From: Muraenolepis orangiensis
Taxonomy: Eukaryota > Chordata > Actinopteri > Gadiformes > Muraenolepididae
Assembly: GCA_027704905.1 (NCBI GenBank)
Contig: CM051006.1
Coordinates: forward strand, 4,793,915 to 4,857,914
DNA: 64,000 bases
Reading direction: 5' to 3'
Under the pieces are notes generated by a model. That model did not search any database and had not been told where the DNA came from. It was given only the letters and a program-made list of their open reading frames with translations. Shown one piece after another: positions 1-64,000 of the stretch; position 1 is the stretch's first letter; each line of letters opens with the position of its first letter. The translations under genes were made by a program, and so were the position numbers.

Positions 1-830
1 CAATTTGATTTCGAATGAAATACAATTGTAATACTGTAACTGTTCATTTTGTTGAAAAAGGCTTCAAGTTGCTTGCAGCAGTCAGTGATGAAATATTGTT
101 TTCGAACCAATTAAAAATGATTATGATGATGATACAAAAAATAGATTAAGATGTTTCCTCAGGTAATATATTTTTCATTCTTCTCTACTCCGACAGACAG
201 AGACAGACTCAGCAACAAATACGTTCAACAACCTGGAAAACGTCGTAACACTAATCACGATAATACAACCATTTCAGTCTGCATTTACCTCCAGAGGACA
301 AAGTGTGGACAGGCAATCCTCTTCGCTTTGGTCACTCCCTTTAAGGAAACCTTTAGAACAAAGAACCACAGAAACACAACTTGAGACACACCCGTTAACA
401 TACAATCGACAATATATGTATATCGAGTACTTTCCTACTTCCACATACCATTCATGCTGTTTGAGACGTTGGAGCTCACGTTGTTGTTGAGAAAGGAGAC
501 GGTTTTCTGGAGGCCAGGAGACACCGGCTTACCGTCCCTTTAAGACGGAGAGACCGAGGCGGCGTTAAGGAACCAATCACCGTGGCTACAGATCATGAAT
601 CATCAAACACTACAGACAAAGCATCATGGAAAAATACAATAAAACAAAACAATGAATCAAGTAAAAATTACAATTTTTTTTTATATATATATAAAATAAG
701 GTAAATAAAGTTAAAAAAAATAAAGAAAATAATCAAAAAAAATTCAAATTAAATACATAAATAAATATATAATCAAACTCAAAGCCAGCCCTGTGGGCCT
801 CTAAAGCCGCACTCCTTCCTCGGGCCTCAC
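1..830 (-). other. intron 34 of ptpn13 (partial), nothing else recognised
   Basis: AT-rich intronic DNA. Short open frames at 151-490 on the plus strand have no recognisable product. The A/T-rich stretch 650-780 is low complexity. Confidence 0.7.
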
Positions 831-58836
<58,006 letters not shown>

Positions 58837-58917
58837 CTTCCCTGGGACGGCAAGGGGAGAGAGGGGAGCCCTGGTTAGTAGGATGTGGCACCAGGGACCT
58901 CGCACACACATTATATT

Positions 58918-58965
58918 ACAGTCATTTAGCAGACGCTTTTGTCCTAAGCGACTAACAATAGTGTG
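58918..58965 (-). repeat. teleost dispersed tail motif
   Basis: CATTTAGCAGACGCTTTTGT then CCTAAGCGACTAACA, 77 bases upstream of exon 1. Confidence 0.7.
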
Positions 58966-58969
58966 TTTC

Positions 58970-61900
58970 AACAAAGGAAGGTGAGAGAACAACTCATCAC
59001 CAGAAGTCAAAAGTGCATTTCATCCCTAACAAGTCTCCAATAACTGAGCCAGTGCTCAGGTAAAAAGTACAATAAGTCGGCAAACAATAAACCCACACCC
59101 ACACCCACTTTATTGGGGACAATAAATGACCTATCTATCTCCATCTCTATCTCTCAAGTCCAGCTTTTATTACCAAATGTGTACATGGTCATTCAGTACA
59201 GCCATGTGTACTACAAGGGCTATCGCTGTAGTACATACACACACACACACACACACACACGTCATAATAAATAATACAGCCAGCTCTGGGTGGTCTGCGT
59301 GGTTCACACAGCCGTCGGAGGAGTGGAACATATGTTGAGCCATGTGGTATCCGTAGCAACCACTACAGGAAGTAACAACACGGCGTTGTCAAAACAAAAT
59401 GCCCTCGTGGCTGTTCCCTGGCAGTGGTTAACATCTGCCCCGGAATAATTGGATTTAAAACTATTGAAGGGATAAAAACAACGCTAATTTGATGAGTATC
59501 ATACATTTATTTATATTTTGTAATTGCATTGTTTTCGAATCATCCCGCTCATTTTACACAAAGTTACAGTACAAGCATGTACACTCGATCAAATTAATCA
59601 AAGACAGAATGGATCGGCTGCACTGCTGAATGAATGCTATCCTTATCGCTGGGCAAACAAAATCACACACTGGATTTTTGTCCACAAACCAACCTCCCCT
59701 TCTGTAGGCATGTCTAGAACAGGTGTGAGAACACACACAGTGTCTACACGTTCCAAATATGTGACCAAGGCTTAATACATCACTTCCTGTTTGTCTAAGA
59801 GGTCCTGTCATGAGCAGGCCTGAATCACAGGGATTTCACGTCTCTGAAAACCTCACCAAAATAAAAAGGGTTGGGTTTCCCGGAACGGCAGTCATTGAAC
59901 CAGTGGCCATCACAATAAACAGGTTTAAGTGAACATGGCCAATTGGCCATCAATTTTGTGCATATTTAGTTTGTTGTTTAGTAATGTTATTTCCATTTAT
60001 AGATGGAATATAGATTTAGTGCCATGTTAATTAGGTCAATTTGCGGTGTAGGGCCAGGTCATTTAACAGTCGAATACGCTTAAACACAAAAATACAATGG
60101 AATATGATTTGATTTGAAGTTAAATGATGAACATTATGAAATCACTATTTTGTGACAATGCCTGTTCTGTTGAAACACTAATACCGGTAACTAAACTTAA
60201 CAATCAATAATGGTAATTGCTCAAATTAAAACGGAGTACGAGTATGAATAATTCATCTTACTTTGATAAAGTTCACTCCAGAACATACTGTATGTTGCGT
60301 CAGGGTAAGTTGAAAAGCGTTTGCAACATCAAGAACGTGGGAACTAGATCGGCATGTAAAGACAATAGAAGCAATTGATGCAATTAAGCTTCCACATTCT
60401 TCATTCCTTGCATAGTTTGGGAAAGTACAGGCCACTCTCGAAAGCTCAACTTACATCCTCTATAGAAAGTACAACTTACCAAAGCACTGGATTAAAGGTT
60501 TTTTTGTCTTAAATGAAAGGCTTTAGTTTCATCTTGGACTCAACACAAACAAACACAACCCAAACAACTTGTGTTGCCCTTAAACAAAACGGGTTATGGG
60601 TTTAGAAAAGAACAACTGAGGCCTTCGGCGTGTTTTTCGACTAATCGACGTGGAATGCGGTCATCGGTTACCTCGTTTGATCAACAGAAAATGACTCAGC
60701 CAACAAAATTAACGAGAGATTAATCAAAACACATCAGGTCTTTCACGTTTCAACACGATACGTGGAACCACACCACCCTCATTCATGTCGCTGAAAACCT
60801 ATTTCCAAAACACCCAACCACTCCCGTGAGGCCCGTATGTAGCCTCCAACATCATCCAGCCCCCAAAATAATTGCGCACAGAACAAAAGCCTCCATCATC
60901 ATTATCATTATTGACTCTCCAAGCCTCGGACTGAAGGGGGGGTGGGGGGCCTTCCTATGCATCTCTGCCCCGGACGGACGGACGGATGGATGGATGGATG
61001 TGGGACAACATTGCTCCAATGAGTGTCTTGTTTGGCGAGCCGTTAATGAGTAAGCACCTCATCCATGTTTATGCAGGAATGCACTCCTAACTCTTCTGGT
61101 TACCGGGGAGGTGAGGTGTGCGAGGCCATGGGGGGGGGGGGGGGGGTAGGGGGAAGTGGGTGACTACCCCCGGTTCGTCGGCCCATTACTCATTAAAAAT
61201 CGGTGAAGAAGAGCGCTGCGGAGACATTGTTAGTTCAACAGGGACCAACAGTGGAATGTTTTCTATCCACACGGATGCGGCGACGATTGGAGGCCAGCTC
61301 CTCTCCTCCTCTCCCATTGGCCCGGGGGGGGGGGGAAGGTCTTGGCTCATTATGAAGGGGAGGATTAGAGGGGGGCAGTGGCCCAAAACGGGGAGATCAG
61401 ACAGGCTTCCCCCCCCACCACCACCACCACCACCTCTCCTCCACCACCACTACCTCAACGCCACCACAAAAACTCTTCGATTCAAAACCTTCTGGGGAGC
61501 GTTTGTTTTGCGGTGAGGTATTGCCGTGATGTTCCCACACTACAAGCAGTCACACACACAAAACACACAAAGCTTGCTACTCTTTCTGATGCGGCTCAGA
61601 TGCCGGTCACAGGGAGTTTTAAGAATATAATCCAGGAAACATGATAGTGTGCCTCACTGGGGGCTTAGGTGAGACTTGTTTCTCTCCCCCCCCCCCCCCA
61701 CCCACCCCGTCTGTGACATAACTATAAGCCCTCTGACGGATTTGAAAACAAGCCCCACAGAGAAAAAGATTCTAGGAGAAAAAAAAAAATAGTTTGACAG
61801 GCTTGTTGTTGGTGTCAGACACTCTGGGCTTCGCAGATTAGAAACACAAGTTAAACTAAACAGAAGCAAAAACGTCAATAAAGAAAAAAAGGTTGCAAAG

Positions 61901-62340
61901 AAAAATTAGTTTTTTTTACCGAAAGCCATTGAGAAATCCTACTCCAGGTCGTTCGTGTAAGGGGACAAAGTATGCAAAAGGAACAGCAACAAACCCAAAA
62001 TAATAATAAGACATCTAACAACTATTCAGAATCATATCGTGCGACCTGGGGTCAAATGGCAAACACATGCAAAACAGGAATGCTGAGGTGAAGACGGATG
62101 AATGGACGGAAAGACGGACGGAGTCTAGTTAACAGTAAGCAAAAACAACTTCGCATACGCAGGCTAGCAGAGTAGTTGATTTCCCTTATTCAAATGTCAC
62201 GTCATGATTCATGGCCTCTTCGACCTTGCTAAATACACCAGCAGGAATCACTGGCACCAGTATCCTCAATTGCCATCCACACTGAAGGACATGGTAGGAT
62301 GAGTATTGGGCCATGCCTTTGACTTAAGTAACGCTATTTT
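58970..62340. other. 5' intron DNA of ptpn13, largely unique
   Basis: No exon recognised on either strand. Contains only a short (AC)n (59238-59260), G-runs (61130-61146 and 61324-61335) and CCACCA low complexity (61418-61450). Some of it may be regulatory, but nothing in the sequence alone shows that. Confidence 0.5.
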
Positions 62341-62356
62341 TCGCTTTAAAGCGACA

Positions 62357-62449
62357 TGCAACAAGTTGACGACAGGAGAAAACATGTACACACGCATAAC
62401 CTCTTACCATCCACTAATACAAGTGTTTTCCTGTCGTCAACTTGTTGCA
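62357..62449. repeat. long inverted repeat (hairpin), 26-28 bp arms
   Basis: The left arm starts TGCAACAAGTTGACGACAGG (62357-62384). The right arm (62424-62449) is its reverse complement with a two-base bulge. Loop about 39 bases. Weaker pairing continues outward for 10-15 bases. Confidence 0.9.
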
Positions 62450-63742
62450 CGTAGCTTAACGCTGCTGGCCAGGTGCCTCAAACAAGAGGTTTTTAAAACC
62501 TCGATGGGGCCCTCCAACCAGGGTAAAAAAAATGAAGAAGGTTAGATCAAAATATAAATAAATATAAATATAAAAACGTAAAGTGCCTGCCTCACTCCAG
62601 CGCCATAATAGTTTCTGTACCGAAAAAACACCAAGCCTCTACTTTCTGCCTATTAATGTTTTCCAGGGGCCACCGGGGCCCCGGACGGTGATTACCAGCC
62701 AGCCCTCAGAGCTCAGAGGGCCCTGGATTCTCATTTTGGTCTCCCTCGACCTCATCCGTCCCCATTCCTGCTAATCATAGGGTTGCTATGGGTACCGTAA
62801 CAGGCGGAGCATGCTCTTACTAAACCACCCCCCCACCTCTCACCCCGTCAGTCAGTCAGCCTGTCTGTCTGTCTTGAACCCCACACACACACACACAGAG
62901 TTGGAGATGAGCTCAATGTTTTCATATTTCTCACTCACACACACGTCCTCCCTTCACACTTTGCACAACTTGCACACTTCAAGGGGTAAACTCCAAATAA
63001 GCAAATCTGTTTCTATAACTCTACAAAAGTGGTCCAAATACGTCCTCCTCCTCACGTGCAGTCACCCCCAGTGTGGAGCATTACTAAGAGAGTAGAAACA
63101 GCAACATGTGTCCTGAATTTGCAATAAAAAGGGAGAAAGAGAGAAGAGAGAAAGAGAGAGATTCGTTATCTCTTCCAGACTCTGCAAGATTGATCAGATC
63201 CCGATCAGATGTGTTGGGACTAGCAGGCCTGGGCTTGGGGAAGAAGGAGGAATCCCTGATTCTTGCTTCTGATTCATACGCGACCGACCATACAATCCAC
63301 CCACACATGCAAACACGGGTGCCAAGACCGATACGTCACAGAAGTTAGATAGAACAAATCGATACGAAAACAAACCCCTCGCTTGTTTACCTGACCCCCC
63401 CCCCCCATGTCAAATCGATCGATATCAAAAAGGAGGGTAGCGAGCGTATAGTGGCAGCGGGTCGGGCCGTTACAGAACTACGCGTCACACTGATCCTCTT
63501 TGATGTCACCAAGCCCCAAAAAAAAGTTAGATTATATAGGTTATCAAGACACCTTTGAAAAGACTCTTTTCAAGGTGGACCTCGGTATAGATATATACAC
63601 AAGAATGACCCCCACCCCCCCACCTCCTAACCTGTGAGTTTCTCTGTGAGCTTGTGATGTCGTTTTGGGTCACTTTGTGGAGAGATAATAATAATAATAC
63701 TATTGTTGGGAGTTGGGAAGAAGGTTCAAGAACAAAACTCAC

Positions 63743-63870
63743 CGCGTTATACGAAGAAGAAGAAGCCGCCGGACGCAGAAAAATAACTAGGAGGACTAGC
63801 AGCGGGCGGACGGACCAAGAGACCCAGCGCCATCATCCCATCCACAAGGGGAACATCTTGAGAGGTGGGA
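63743..63870 (-). other. ptpn13: candidate 5' untranslated first exon of ptpn13 (left border only)
   Basis: On the minus strand this stretch ends in CGCG followed by a strong donor, GTGAGTTTTG, at 63742. The translated exon at 58841 has its own acceptor just 5 bases before the ATG, so an upstream non-coding exon is required. This stretch fits by strand, position and donor quality. It contains short ATG-initiated frames that would be uORFs. The right border is not determined; a GGA/GTCTGTC minisatellite follows. Inference only. Confidence 0.4.
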
Positions 63871-63879
63871 GGAGGAGGA

Positions 63880-63990
63880 GGAGGTCTGTCTGTCGGACCG
63901 GGGGAGGAGGTCTGTCTGTCGGACCGGAGGAGGAGGAGGTCTGTCTGTCGGACCGGAGGAGGAGCAGGAGGTCTGTCGGTCTACCTTTCC
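63880..63990. repeat. GGAGGTCTGTCTGTCGGACC minisatellite
   Basis: Four copies of a ~27-33 bp unit with GGA length variation, running to near the window end. Confidence 0.92.
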
Positions 63991-64000
63991 CCCCCAGCCC

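Overview
The window is nuclear DNA of a vertebrate, almost certainly a ray-finned (teleost) fish. It holds large introns, GT-AG splicing, tRNA-derived SINEs, LINE remnants and a very high density of long (AC)n arrays. Such density is known from cod-like fishes, but placement below teleost is a guess.

One protein-coding gene fills the window: ptpn13 (PTP-BL/PTP1E/FAP-1, a large non-receptor tyrosine phosphatase scaffold), on the minus strand. I could place 34 coding exons from the ATG at 58836 to the end of PDZ5 at 831. All exon phases join without a break, giving 2082 codons plus two bases. In order they encode a KIND domain (exons 1-4), a linker (5-10), a FERM domain (11-16), a disordered linker (17-19), PDZ1 (20-22), a linker (23), PDZ2 (24-27), PDZ3 (28-29), a linker (30-31), PDZ4 (32-33) and PDZ5 (33-34). 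The phosphatase domain must lie to the left of position 1. A possible untranslated first exon ends at 63743, making intron 1 about 4.9 kb.

The rest is intron. From left to right: (AC)n and a GTCAGT minisatellite (1.9-2.8 kb); a broken non-LTR retrotransposon between two (TA)n tracts (3.3-5.9 kb); a candidate DNA transposon (7.2-9.35 kb); a 34-bp minisatellite (10.7-11.3 kb); a minisatellite built from the exon 26 donor (11.8-12.0 kb); an array rich in donor-like motifs at exon 9 (26.0-26.85 kb); a C-rich minisatellite with a duplicated block (37.2-38.4 kb); GA/CT arrays, including a 1.75-kb one in intron 3 (47.8-49.6 kb); and scattered SINEs and other dispersed repeats.

The most notable features concern splicing. 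There is a second in-frame donor 15 nt inside the PDZ2 exon, matching the known PTP-BL PDZ2 splice variant. A 21-bp duplication gives exon 10 two donors. Several 3' splice sites abut (UG)n tracts. Two donors are continuous with tandem arrays that repeat the donor motif. I found no bacterial-type system, CRISPR array, rRNA gene or complete tRNA gene.
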